Source: Pseudomonas fluorescens
Lineage (GTDB): Bacteria; Pseudomonadota; Gammaproteobacteria; Pseudomonadales; Pseudomonadaceae
DNA length: 64,000 bases
Assembly (NCBI RefSeq): GCF_040448305.1
Contig: NZ_CP148752.1
Span: forward strand, 1-64,000
Direction: 5' to 3'
Under the pieces are notes generated by a model. That model saw only the letters and a list, made by a program, of their open reading frames with translations. It ran no database searches and was not told where the DNA came from. The translations under genes and the position numbers were made by a program. This document shows, piece after piece, positions 7,809 through 16,135 of the stretch (positions are counted from its first letter, which is position 1; each line of letters begins with the position of its first letter).

Positions 7809-9344
7809 ATGTTTGACCAACGTCGCCGCGAAAGCCGAGAGCCAAGCCAGGTACAGCGATTGTTTCGACAATTGGTGCGCGAGTGGTTGTGGATAAGTCT
7901 TGTGCTGTTGCCGCTGACGACGTTGCTGTCCTATCGCGCGCAAATCAACTTGAGCGATGCATCCCCAGGCTTTAGCGCATGGCTTTCCCTTGGTCTGGTG
8001 ATGTGCGTACTCGGGTTATTGCTGTGGCGCCCGCGCCTGGCGCTCTGGCTGACGCTCACGGGGATGGCTTGTGCGTTGCTGACCAGTGCCGGCCTTGCTG
8101 AGTTCAAGCGCTGGTGGTGGTCACCGACGCCTGCGGTGCTGGGGATGCTGTTTGGTTATCTGATCTGGAACTGGCGGCGCCTCAGTGTGGTGCTGACCTA
8201 TTTCGGTTGGGAATTGGCGCGGCTGGACAGCGAGCCGAAAGTGTTTCCGGAGCGTCGTCGTGCCCGGTATCCCGGTGGCGACCGTTTGCAGAAGCAAATC
8301 ATGGCGCTGGAACAAGCCATGAGCCTGACCCGCGATACCCACCGATTCATCGCCGATGCCCTGGAGTACTTGCCGGTGGCCACGTTGATCAGCGATCCCC
8401 AGGGGCAGATTCTCCTCGGAAACCGCAAGGCTCGCGACCTGTTTGGCGGGGATCTGGTCGGCGATGATGTACTCGGGCGACTTAAACAGCTCGGTTATCC
8501 GGATATGAGCCGTGGGCCTGGCTTGTCTTTATCGACACTGCCGCTGCTGGAGTTTCGCGACCTCAAGGAACGCAGCTTGCGTCTGGAGCGTGCCGGGTTG
8601 TTGCCGGTAGACGGTGATATTCCGGTTGGCTGGCTATGGAACCTGACTGATTTGAGTGTGGAGCGCGATGCGGAGGAACAGCGCGCGGTCCTGTTGCGGT
8701 TCCTGTCTCACGACCTGCGGGCGCCTCATTCGGCCATCCTCGCGTTGCTCGACGTCCACCGCCATCAGGTGGGCGGTGATTCGCAACTCTTTGATCAAAT
8801 CGAGCTACAGGTACGCCGGGCCCTGGAATTGACTGATGGTTTCGTTCAATTGGCGAGGGCCGAGTCCGAGGCTTATCAGTTTCAGCCGAGCCTGTTTGCG
8901 ATGCTGGTGCTGGATGTGTTCGATCAGGCGCTGCCCATTGCGCAGCTGAAACAGATCGAACTGGTTCATCAAGTGGAAGATGAGGCACAGGAAAGTCTGG
9001 TTCTGGCGGATCAGGCGTTGCTGACCCGGGCGTTGTTCAATCTGCTGGAAAATGCCATCAAGTACAGTGTTTCAGGTACTCGCATCCGTTTGTGCGTCAG
9101 TCAACGTGACGGCTGGCTGATCTGTGAGCTCATCGATCAGGGCAAAGGCATCGCCGCTGAGGAGTTACCCGAACTGTTCAGCCAATACCGGCGTTTTTCT
9201 TCCGCACAGGGTATCGATGGCGTGGGGTTGGGATTATCGATGGTCAAAGCCGTAGTGGATCGGCACGGCGGGCGAATCGAGTGTCAGAGCGAGATGGGGC
9301 GGGGCACGACATTCAGGCTGCAATTTCCGCTGTTTACAGAATGA
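7809..9344 (+). CDS. Sensor histidine kinase, apparently without its CHASE2 periplasmic domain
   Basis: Membrane histidine kinase of 511 residues. The order is a TM segment at about 25-41, a loop of only some 15 residues, three more TM segments (56-73, 78-95, 108-121), a PAS-like region at 180-285, a HisKA H-box with H301 (SHDLRAPHS), and a HATPase with N-box LLENAIKYS and G-boxes DQGKGI and GVGLGLSM. The three-TM block and the NWRRL...ELARL linker resemble the part that follows a CHASE2 domain in Pseudomonas kinases, but the roughly 300-residue CHASE2 domain itself is absent. Start is uncertain: the ATG at 7809 (or TTG 7803) has no good ribosome-binding site, while the ATG at 7775, which has one, is out of frame. 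The partner is the divergent regulator at 6922-7638. Confidence 0.85.
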   Translation: MFDQRRRESREPSQVQRLFRQLVREWLWISLVLLPLTTLLSYRAQINLSDASPGFSAWLSLGLVMCVLGLLLWRPRLALWLTLTGMACALLTSAGLAEFKRWWWSPTPAVLGMLFGYLIWNWRRLSVVLTYFGWELARLDSEPKVFPERRRARYPGGDRLQKQIMALEQAMSLTRDTHRFIADALEYLPVATLISDPQGQILLGNRKARDLFGGDLVGDDVLGRLKQLGYPDMSRGPGLSLSTLPLLEFRDLKERSLRLERAGLLPVDGDIPVGWLWNLTDLSVERDAEEQRAVLLRFLSHDLRAPHSAILALLDVHRHQVGGDSQLFDQIELQVRRALELTDGFVQLARAESEAYQFQPSLFAMLVLDVFDQALPIAQLKQIELVHQVEDEAQESLVLADQALLTRALFNLLENAIKYSVSGTRIRLCVSQRDGWLICELIDQGKGIAAEELPELFSQYRRFSSAQGIDGVGLGLSMVKAVVDRHGGRIECQSEMGRGTTFRLQFPLFTE

Positions 9345-9400
9345 AAGCGAGCGACCCAAGTCGCCCTGTCATGTCGACAGTCTGCGATTGTTCCGGGCAT

Positions 9401-9431
9401 AAAAAAACCGGCTATATCAGCCGGTTTTTTT
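9401..9431 (+). terminator. Terminator after the sensor kinase
   Basis: Stem ACCGGCT / AGCCGGT with an ATATC loop, flanked by seven A and seven T residues. It lies about 57 nt past the kinase stop and can act in either direction. Confidence 0.88.
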
Positions 9432-9546
9432 ACGTCCGAAAAAAACTTATGCACGCTTTTATGGTTTTTATCTCTCTGAGAAATATGTAAAAAAATCATA
9501 AAGTTACGTACAAATAACGACGTTTTTCAATGAAACGGTACACAGG

Positions 9547-9555
9547 TTATCCACA
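9547..9555 (+). other. Perfect DnaA box next to an AT-rich tract
   Basis: TTATCCACA lies between the kinase terminator and the 3' end of the acyltransferase gene. It adjoins about 110 nt of strikingly AT-rich sequence (9431-9540). See the findings for the wider enrichment of this 9-mer. Confidence 0.75.
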
Positions 9556-9560
9556 GAATC

Positions 9561-10340
9561 TCAGACAGCCACCTGATCGTTTGAAACCGGCGCTTGCGGA
9601 GCCGGTGGCAGCGAGCCCATTTCCCGTTGCATCTGCTCATTCCACGCCTGAACCCGGTCGTTCAATTCGGCAATGGCTCGCGGTCCGGTGCCTGCGGCAT
9701 ACATCGGTTCGCCAATGATCACAGTGATGACGCCCTGCTTCTTCGCCCAACCGGTTTTCGGCCAGAACTTGCCTGCGTTGTGTGCAATCGGCAGCACCGG
9801 CAATTCGGCGTTGACCGCCAAGGCGCTGCCACCGCGCGAGAACTTTCCGACGGTGCCGAAAGGAACGCGCGTTCCTTCGGGGAAGATCAGCACCCAGACA
9901 TTGTCCTTGAGCAACTCATCACCTTTTTGCGCCACATGCTTGAGCGCGGCTTTCGGGTTGCCGCGATCGATGGCGATCGGTCGCAGCATGGCCATGGCCC
10001 AACCGAAGAACGGCACATAGAGCAATTCACGTTTGAGCACCTGGCTCAACGGCGAGAAGTAGGCTGAGAGAAAGAACGTCTCCCAGGTGCTCTGGTGGTT
10101 TGACTGAATGACGCAAGGCCGTTCAGGTACGTTCTCGGCACCCTTCACTTCGTAGCGAATGCCCAGAAACACCTTGCTCAGCCACAAGGCGCAGCGGCAC
10201 CAATACACGTTGATGAAGCGATAACGCGCCTTGAAAGGCAGAAACGGCGCGATAAAAAAACTCAGGCTGCACCACAGCAAGGAGCTGGTGCCCAGCAGCA
10301 GGTAAAAGAGGAAGGTTCTGATGGCCTGCAGTATCGACAT
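9561..10340 (-). CDS. plsC: 1-acyl-sn-glycerol-3-phosphate acyltransferase (PlsC family)
   Basis: Inner-membrane acyltransferase expected to make phosphatidic acid from lysophosphatidic acid. It has 259 residues from MSILQAIRTF, which starts directly with the N-terminal membrane helix. The catalytic block is NHQSTWE (H82...E87, an HX4E form of the HX4D motif), and the glycerol-phosphate site FPEGTR is at 153-158. It is the last gene of the minus-strand run glyQ-glyS-gmhB-plsC, 63 nt after gmhB. The C-terminus is Pro/Ala-rich. The exact acyl acceptor cannot be read from sequence. Confidence 0.92.
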   Translation of the reverse strand: MSILQAIRTFLFYLLLGTSSLLWCSLSFFIAPFLPFKARYRFINVYWCRCALWLSKVFLGIRYEVKGAENVPERPCVIQSNHQSTWETFFLSAYFSPLSQVLKRELLYVPFFGWAMAMLRPIAIDRGNPKAALKHVAQKGDELLKDNVWVLIFPEGTRVPFGTVGKFSRGGSALAVNAELPVLPIAHNAGKFWPKTGWAKKQGVITVIIGEPMYAAGTGPRAIAELNDRVQAWNEQMQREMGSLPPAPQAPVSNDQVAV

Positions 10341-10403
10341 GGTGACGTTTACCGTTGCGGGCAATACCCGCCTGTATAAAGCGCACTCCTGATCAATCCT
10401 TTA

Positions 10404-10958
10404 TCAGGAAATATCAGAAGCACTCTCATTGTGGATAAGTTCTGCGGCAATCGCCGCCAGATCGTCAAAAATCAATGTGCCAACCGGAAGGGTTTTACCC
10501 AAAGTCTTTTCGCCTTTTCCGGTCTTTACCAAAACTGGCTGTGAATCGACGGCTTTGGCGGCTTCCAGGTCACCAAGGCTGTCGCCGACGAACCAGAGAT
10601 TGGTCAGCGACACGTTGTAATGAGCGGCGATGGTTTTCAACATCCCGGGTTTCGGCTTGCGGCAATCGCAGCCTTCGTCCGGCCCGTGAGGGCAGTAGAC
10701 AATCAGCCCGACCTCACCGCCCTGCTCCGCCACCAGCGCGCGCAAGCGCTCGTGCATGGCATCCAGGGCGGCAAGGTCGTAATAGCCGCGAGCGATGCCC
10801 GACTGGTTGGTAGCGACCGCTACCGTCCAGCCGGACTTGCTCAACTGCGCGATGGCTTCGATCGAACCGGGGAGTGGAATCCACTCCTCCACCGACTTGA
10901 TGTAAGCGTCGGAGTCGTAATTGATCACTCCGTCCCGATCGAGAATCAGCAGTTTCAA
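10404..10958 (-). CDS. gmhB: D-glycero-beta-D-manno-heptose-1,7-bisphosphate 7-phosphatase
   Basis: HAD phosphatase that removes the 7-phosphate in the ADP-heptose pathway for the LPS inner core. The protein has 184 residues. The nucleophile motif is LDRDG near the N-terminus; the Zn-binding cysteine loop CPHGPDEGCDCRKP and the GDSLGDLEAA motif follow. The start is a TTG at 10958 (MKLLILDRDG), preceded by a GAGGGA ribosome-binding site; the open frame runs further upstream into glyS without HAD similarity. It lies 10 nt after glyS. A DnaA box (10430-10438) falls near its 3' end. Confidence 0.94.
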   Translation of the reverse strand: MKLLILDRDGVINYDSDAYIKSVEEWIPLPGSIEAIAQLSKSGWTVAVATNQSGIARGYYDLAALDAMHERLRALVAEQGGEVGLIVYCPHGPDEGCDCRKPKPGMLKTIAAHYNVSLTNLWFVGDSLGDLEAAKAVDSQPVLVKTGKGEKTLGKTLPVGTLIFDDLAAIAAELIHNESASDIS

Positions 10959-10968
10959 CAGCAATCCC

Positions 10969-13023
10969 TCAACCCAGCAGCGAAATGTCGGCAACGCCGA
11001 GGAACAAACCACGCAGACGCGCCAGCAACGCATAACGGTTGGCGCGGACTTTTGCGTCCTCCGCGTTGACCATCACGGCTTCGAAGAACGCATCCACCGG
11101 CTCGCGCAGTGCAGCCAGGCGTGCCAGGGATTCGCTGTACTGACGCGAGGCGGCCATTGGCTGTACAGCCTGGTCAGCCTGCTGGATCGCTGAGTACAGG
11201 GAGAACTCGTTGGCGTTGTCGAAGTACTTGGCTTCCACGACTGTCGGAACGGAGCCTTCGACCTTGCTCAGCAAGTTCGACACGCGCTTGTTCACGGCGG
11301 CCAGGGCGGCGGCTTCCGGCAGTTTGCGGAAAGCCTGTACCGCTTGCACGCGCTGGTCGAAGTCCAGGGCCGAGCCTGGCTTCAGGGCACGTACCGACAG
11401 GTAGGTCGCGACATCGACGCCTTCGTCTTCGTAACGGGCACGCAGGCGGTCGAAGATGAACTCCAGCACCGAATCGTTCAGGCCAGCAGCCTTGACCTTG
11501 GTACCGAACGCATTCACAGCGAAGGCCACCGCGTCGTTCAGGTCCAGATCCAGTTGCTTCTCGATCAGGATACGCAACACGCCCAGTGCGGCACGGCGCA
11601 GGGCGTACGGGTCTTTGCTACCGGTCGGCAGCATGCCGATACCGAAGATGCCCACGAGGGTGTCGAGCTTGTCGGCGATGGCCACGGCCGCACCGGTCAG
11701 GGTGCTCGGCAGTTCAGCGCCAGCACCGCGCGGCATGTACTGCTCGTTCAGCGCCAGTGCGACATCTTCCGGCTCGCCATCGTTGAGGGCGTAGTAGTAA
11801 CCGGCGACACCTTGCATCTCCGGGAACTCGCCGACCATTTCGGTCGACAGGTCGCACTTGGACAGCAGGCCCGCACGGGCTGCCCACGAAGCGTTGCCGC
11901 CAATACGCGCTGCGATGTAGGCGGCGAGTTTGGAAACGCGCTCGGCCTTGTCGTAGACGCTGCCGAGTTTTTCCTGGAACACCACGTTCTGCAGGCGCAG
12001 GTTGAAGTCTTCGAGCTTCTGCTTCTTGTCTTGCTTGAAGAAGAACTCGGCGTCGGTCAGGCGTGGGCGAACCACTTTCTCGTTACCGGCGATGATCTGC
12101 TGTGGGTCTTTGCTCTCGATGTTGGCCACGGTAATGAACCGTGGCAGCAACTTGCCGTCGGCATCCAACAGGCAGAAGTACTTCTGGTTGTCCTGCATGG
12201 TGGTGATCAGGGCTTCTTGCGGCACGTCGAGGAAGCGTTCCTCGAACGAGCACACCAGCGGCACCGGCCATTCGACCAACGCGGTCACTTCATCGAGCAG
12301 GGCTGGCGGAACGATTGCCGTGCCTTCCTGACGGGTGGCCAGCTCTTCGGTGCGCTTGCTGATGATCTCGCGACGCTCGTTGGCGTCGGCCAGAACGTAG
12401 GCGGCACGCAGGTCGGCCAGGTAGCTGGACGGCGAACCGATGCGCACGTTTTCCGGGTGATGGAAGCGGTGACCACGGGAGTCGCGGCCGGCCTTCTGGG
12501 CGAGGATGGTGCAATCGATGACCTGGTCACCGAGCAGCATCACCAGCCATTGGGTTGGACGAACGAATTCTTCCTTGCGGGCACCCCAACGCATGCGTTT
12601 CGGGATCGGCAGGTCGTTCAGGGAATCTTCGACGATGGTCGGCAGCAGGCTCGCGGTCGCCTTGCCGGCGATGCTCTGGCTGTAGCGCAGTTTCGGGCCG
12701 CTCTGATCGATTTCGCTCAGGTCGACACCGCATTTCTTGGCAAAGCCCAGTGCCGCTTGGGTCGGGTTGCCTTCGGCATCGAACGCGGCCTGACGTGGCG
12801 GGCCGTCGAGGTTGATGCTGCGATCCGGCTGCTGGGTGGCCAGTGCGGTGATCAGCACGGCCAGGCGGCGCGGGGCGGCATAAACGGTTTTGCTCTCGTA
12901 GTTCAGGCCGGCGGCTTGCAGGCCCTTGTCGATACCGGCGAGGAACGCCTCGGCCAGGGTGTTCAGGGCTTTGGGTGGCAGTTCTTCAGTGCCCAGTTCA
13001 ACCAGAAAATCCAGAGCACTCAT
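10969..13023 (-). CDS. glyS: Glycyl-tRNA synthetase beta subunit
   Basis: Beta subunit of the bacterial alpha2beta2 glycyl-tRNA synthetase, needed for tRNA recognition and charging. It has 684 residues, the family length, and starts MSALDFLVELGTEELPPKAL, a family hallmark. The ATG overlaps the glyQ stop as ATGA, indicating translational coupling to the alpha subunit. Confidence 0.97.
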   Translation of the reverse strand: MSALDFLVELGTEELPPKALNTLAEAFLAGIDKGLQAAGLNYESKTVYAAPRRLAVLITALATQQPDRSINLDGPPRQAAFDAEGNPTQAALGFAKKCGVDLSEIDQSGPKLRYSQSIAGKATASLLPTIVEDSLNDLPIPKRMRWGARKEEFVRPTQWLVMLLGDQVIDCTILAQKAGRDSRGHRFHHPENVRIGSPSSYLADLRAAYVLADANERREIISKRTEELATRQEGTAIVPPALLDEVTALVEWPVPLVCSFEERFLDVPQEALITTMQDNQKYFCLLDADGKLLPRFITVANIESKDPQQIIAGNEKVVRPRLTDAEFFFKQDKKQKLEDFNLRLQNVVFQEKLGSVYDKAERVSKLAAYIAARIGGNASWAARAGLLSKCDLSTEMVGEFPEMQGVAGYYYALNDGEPEDVALALNEQYMPRGAGAELPSTLTGAAVAIADKLDTLVGIFGIGMLPTGSKDPYALRRAALGVLRILIEKQLDLDLNDAVAFAVNAFGTKVKAAGLNDSVLEFIFDRLRARYEDEGVDVATYLSVRALKPGSALDFDQRVQAVQAFRKLPEAAALAAVNKRVSNLLSKVEGSVPTVVEAKYFDNANEFSLYSAIQQADQAVQPMAASRQYSESLARLAALREPVDAFFEAVMVNAEDAKVRANRYALLARLRGLFLGVADISLLG

Positions 13024-13973
13024 TGTGCAGCCTCCAGCTTGGCCAGTACTTCATCACGCAGGTCCGGGGTCGCCATCGGGAAGCCCAGCTTGGCGCGAGC
13101 CTGCAGGTAGGCTTGCGCAACGGAACGCGCCAGGGTGCGTACACGCAGGATGTATTGCTGACGCGCGGTCACCGAGATCGCCCGGCGCGCATCCAGCAGG
13201 TTGAAGGTGTGGGAAGCCTTCAACACCATTTCGTAGCTCGGCAACGGCAGCGGCTGGTCGAGTTCGATCAGGCGCTTGGCTTCGCTTTCGTAGAAATCGA
13301 ACAGTTCGAACAGTTTGTCGACATTGGCGTGTTCGAAGTTGTAGGTCGACTGCTCCACTTCGTTCTGGTGGAACACGTCGCCGTAGGTCACTTTGCCCAT
13401 CGGGCCGTCAGCCCAGACCAGGTCGTAGACCGAGTCCACGCCTTGCAGGTACATGGCCAGACGCTCGAGACCGTAGGTGATCTCGCCGGTCACCGGGTAG
13501 CACTCGATGCCGCCCGCTTGCTGGAAGTAGGTGAACTGGGTCACTTCCATGCCGTTGAGCCAGACTTCCCAGCCCAGACCCCAGGCGCCGAGGGTCGGCG
13601 ATTCCCAGTTGTCTTCGACGAAGCGGATGTCGTGGACCAGCGGGTCCAGGCCGACGTGCTTGAGTGAGCCCAGGTACAGTTCCTGGAAGTTGTCCGGGTT
13701 CGGCTTCAGGACCACCTGGAACTGGTAGTAGTGCTGCAGACGATTCGGGTTTTCGCCGTAGCGGCCGTCAGTCGGACGGCGGCTTGGCTGCACGTAGGCG
13801 GCGTTCCAGGTTTCCGGGCCGATGGCGCGCAGGAATGTTGCGGTGTGGAAAGTGCCGGCGCCTACTTCCATATCGTAGGGCTGAAGTACCACACAACCTT
13901 GCTCGGCCCAGTATTGCTGGAGGGCGAGGATCAAGTCTTGGAAGGTACGCACGGCTGGCGTAGGCTGGCTCAC
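13020..13973 (-). CDS. glyQ: Glycyl-tRNA synthetase alpha subunit
   Basis: Catalytic alpha subunit of glycyl-tRNA synthetase. It has 317 residues from a GTG start at 13973 (MSQPTPAVRTFQDLILALQQ), the normal N-terminus. The frame stays open upstream to 14105 but that part is not family-like. Characteristic segments are YWAEQGCVVLQPYDMEVGAG and GWEVWLNGMEVTQFTYFQQ. It heads the minus-strand operon glyQ-glyS-gmhB-plsC and is divergent from tag across 81 nt. Confidence 0.97.
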   Translation of the reverse strand: MSQPTPAVRTFQDLILALQQYWAEQGCVVLQPYDMEVGAGTFHTATFLRAIGPETWNAAYVQPSRRPTDGRYGENPNRLQHYYQFQVVLKPNPDNFQELYLGSLKHVGLDPLVHDIRFVEDNWESPTLGAWGLGWEVWLNGMEVTQFTYFQQAGGIECYPVTGEITYGLERLAMYLQGVDSVYDLVWADGPMGKVTYGDVFHQNEVEQSTYNFEHANVDKLFELFDFYESEAKRLIELDQPLPLPSYEMVLKASHTFNLLDARRAISVTARQQYILRVRTLARSVAQAYLQARAKLGFPMATPDLRDEVLAKLEAAQ

Positions 13974-14054
13974 GAAATTCACCTGTTTCTTGGGCTGCGA
14001 TTTAAAGAGCGGGAGTATACCCGATTCATTGCTGCGCACGCCCCCTGGAGCCTT

Positions 14055-14612
14055 ATGCCACGCTGCTTTTGGTGTTCCGAAGATCCGCTGTACATGGCAT
14101 ATCACGATCAGGAGTGGGGCACGCCGCTACGCGATGCGCAGGGTTTGTTCGAGTTGCTTTTGCTCGAAGGGTTCCAGGCCGGGCTGTCCTGGATCACTGT
14201 GTTGCGCAAACGCGAGCATTATCGCCAGGTGATGTTCGGGTTTGATGTCCAGCGCGTGGCGCAGATGAGCGATGCCGAAATCGACGAGTTGATGCTCGAT
14301 CCGGGGATCATCCGCAACCGCCTCAAGCTCAACGCGGCCCGGCGCAATGCTCAGGCCTGGCTGGCGCTGGAGGATCCGGTGGCGTTTCTCTGGTCGTTCG
14401 TCGGTGGCGTGCCTGTGATCAATCATTTCAAGGATCGCAGCGAAGTCCCGGCCGTGACGCCGACCGCCGTGGAAATGAGCAAAGGCCTGAAAAAGGCCGG
14501 TTTCACGTTCGTCGGGCCGACCATTTGCTACGCGTTGATGCAGGCTTCGGGCATGGTCATGGATCACACCCGGGACTGCGACCGCTACTCGCAGTTGGCG
14601 AACGGCGGTTAG
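14055..14612 (+). CDS. tag: DNA-3-methyladenine glycosylase I
   Basis: Base-excision repair enzyme that removes 3-methyladenine. It has 185 residues from MPRCFWCSEDPLYMAYHDQEWG. The family segments EGFQAGLSWITVLRKRE and the C-terminal GPTICYALMQASGMVMDHTRDC are present. These include the N-terminal Cys and the C-terminal His/Cys that form the structural zinc site in Tag. It is divergent from glyQ and is followed after 40 nt by the acyltransferase at 14653. Confidence 0.95.
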   Translation: MPRCFWCSEDPLYMAYHDQEWGTPLRDAQGLFELLLLEGFQAGLSWITVLRKREHYRQVMFGFDVQRVAQMSDAEIDELMLDPGIIRNRLKLNAARRNAQAWLALEDPVAFLWSFVGGVPVINHFKDRSEVPAVTPTAVEMSKGLKKAGFTFVGPTICYALMQASGMVMDHTRDCDRYSQLANGG

Positions 14613-14652
14613 AATGGCCGCCTCGCGCACAGCACAAGATCAGGAGTGACCT

Positions 14653-15540
14653 GTGGATAAGTTGAAAGGCGCCTTGCTGGTAGGCGCTCTGCGGTTGTTT
14701 GCCCTGCTTCCGTGGCGGGCCGTGCAAGCCGTGGGCTCGGCGATTGGCTGGGTCATGTGGAAAACCCCGAACCGTTCCCGCGACGTGGTGCGGATCAATC
14801 TGTCCAAGTGCTTTCCGGACATGGACCCCGCCGAGCGTGAACGCCTGGTGGGTCAGAGCCTGAAGGACATCGGCAAGTCCCTGACCGAAAGCGCCTGCGC
14901 CTGGATCTGGCCGGCCCAGCGCTCCATTGATCTGGTGCGCGAAGTCGAAGGCCTCGACATATTGAAGGACGCCCTCGCCTCCGGCAAAGGCGTGGTCGGC
15001 ATCACCAGCCACCTGGGCAACTGGGAAGTGCTGAACCACTTCTATTGCAGCCAGTGCAAACCGATCATTTTCTACCGCCCGCCGAAGTTGAAGGCGGTGG
15101 ATGAGTTGCTGCAAAAGCAGCGGGTGCAGTTGGGTAACAAGGTCGCCGCTTCCACAAAAGAAGGCATCCTCAGCGTCATCAAGGAAGTGCGCAAAGGTGG
15201 TGCAGTGGGCATTCCCGCTGACCCGGAACCGTCCGAATCCGCCGGGATCTTCGTGCCGTTCTTCGCCACCCAGGCGCTGACCAGCAAGTTTGTGCCGAAC
15301 ATGCTCGCGGGCGGCAAAGCGGTCGGCGTGTTCCTGCATGCGTTGCGCCTGCCGGACGGTTCTGGCTACAAAGTGATCCTGGAAGCTGCGCCCGAAGCCA
15401 TGTACAGCACCGATACCGCCGAGTCCTGTGCGGCCATGAGTAAAGTGGTCGAGCGATATGTCGGGGCCTATCCGAGCCAGTACATGTGGAGCATGAAGCG
15501 CTTCAAGAAGCGTCCGCCGGGCGAAGCTCGCTGGTATTGA
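14653..15540 (+). CDS. Lipid A biosynthesis lauroyl acyltransferase (LpxL/HtrB family)
   Basis: Inner-membrane acyltransferase of the LpxL/LpxM family, which adds secondary acyl chains to lipid A. It has 295 residues with an N-terminal hydrophobic helix and the HX4E motif HLGNWE (H120-E125). The start is GTG at 14653 with a CAGGAG ribosome-binding site. The start codon lies inside a perfect DnaA box (14652-14660), so DnaA bound there could interfere with expression; that is inference. Pseudomonads carry several paralogues, so the acyl-chain specificity is unassigned. Confidence 0.9.
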   Translation: MDKLKGALLVGALRLFALLPWRAVQAVGSAIGWVMWKTPNRSRDVVRINLSKCFPDMDPAERERLVGQSLKDIGKSLTESACAWIWPAQRSIDLVREVEGLDILKDALASGKGVVGITSHLGNWEVLNHFYCSQCKPIIFYRPPKLKAVDELLQKQRVQLGNKVAASTKEGILSVIKEVRKGGAVGIPADPEPSESAGIFVPFFATQALTSKFVPNMLAGGKAVGVFLHALRLPDGSGYKVILEAAPEAMYSTDTAESCAAMSKVVERYVGAYPSQYMWSMKRFKKRPPGEARWY

Positions 15541-15548
15541 TGCAAAAA

Positions 15549-15632
15549 ATCAAAAGATCGCAGGCTTCGCCAGCTCCTACAAAGGCTCGGTGTACACCCC
15601 GTAGGATCTGCCGAAGGCTGCGATCTTTTGAT
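15549..15632. repeat. Imperfect long inverted repeat of the AAAGATCGCAG type
   Basis: The left arm ATCAAAAGATCGCAGGCTTC and the right arm GAAGGCTGCGATCTTTTGAT are nearly exact inverse copies around a centre with CTCCTAC/GTAGGA. The layout is like a small hairpin-forming repeat of Pseudomonas intergenic regions, in a sequence class distinct from the GGGAGCGAGC repeats. It sits between two convergent genes and may also end transcription. Confidence 0.8.
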
Positions 15633-15634
15633 CT

Positions 15635-15958
15635 TTATTGGCCTGCGTGCGCCTGACGGTCAAGCTTCTTCAGGAACACCGTCATTTCCTTCTCGGCCTG
15701 CTTGTCGCCATGGCCGCGAGCGGCTTCCAGGCCTTGCTCCCAGGCCTGCCGCGCGGCCGTAAAGTCCGCCAGCGCCAGATGGGCCTTGCCCAGTAGTTTC
15801 CAAGCCGCCGAATACTTCGGATCGAATTCGACGCAGCGTTGGAAATGCTCCGCAGCCTTGGCGTTCTCCCCCAGATCCAGATAACCCTTGCCCAGGCCGA
15901 AGCGCAGCAAAGCGTTATCCACACCCTTGGCGAGCATTTTTTCCAGGGATTCGATCAT
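15635..15958 (-). CDS. Small tetratricopeptide-repeat protein
   Basis: A 107-residue protein without a signal peptide, built of about two TPR units. The alternating small and aromatic residues of TPR helices are seen in LRFGLGKGYLDLGENAKAAEHF and SAAWKLLGKAHLALADFTAA. TPRs usually hold protein partners; none is evident here. A DnaA box (15915-15923) lies in the coding region. It stands alone between the inverted repeat at 15549 and a REP doublet at 16015. Confidence 0.85.
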   Translation of the reverse strand: MIESLEKMLAKGVDNALLRFGLGKGYLDLGENAKAAEHFQRCVEFDPKYSAAWKLLGKAHLALADFTAARQAWEQGLEAARGHGDKQAEKEMTVFLKKLDRQAHAGQ

Positions 15959-16014
15959 CAGTGGATTCCTTTTTAAAATTTGTCAGGAAGATGTCCGGGA
16001 TCTGAAAGTCCGCT

Positions 16015-16107
16015 ATCGCGAGCAAGCTCGCTCCCACAGTTGATCTTCAGTAACACAAATGCTGTGTACGACCGAGAACCCTGTGGGAGCGAGCTTGCTC
16101 GCGATGA
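16015..16107. repeat. REP doublet (REPIN)
   Basis: Two inverted copies of the GTGGGAGCGAGC[TC]TGCTCGCGA repeat separated by a short variable centre, able to form one long hairpin. It lies between the 3' end of trkA and the start of the TPR gene. Confidence 0.9.
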
Positions 16108-16135
16108 GGCCAGCCTGATCACCGAAAAATCCGGA

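Noticed and set aside
11344..13110. 588-codon plus-strand frame opposite glyS
   Set aside because: Antisense shadow; glyS and glyQ account for the region.
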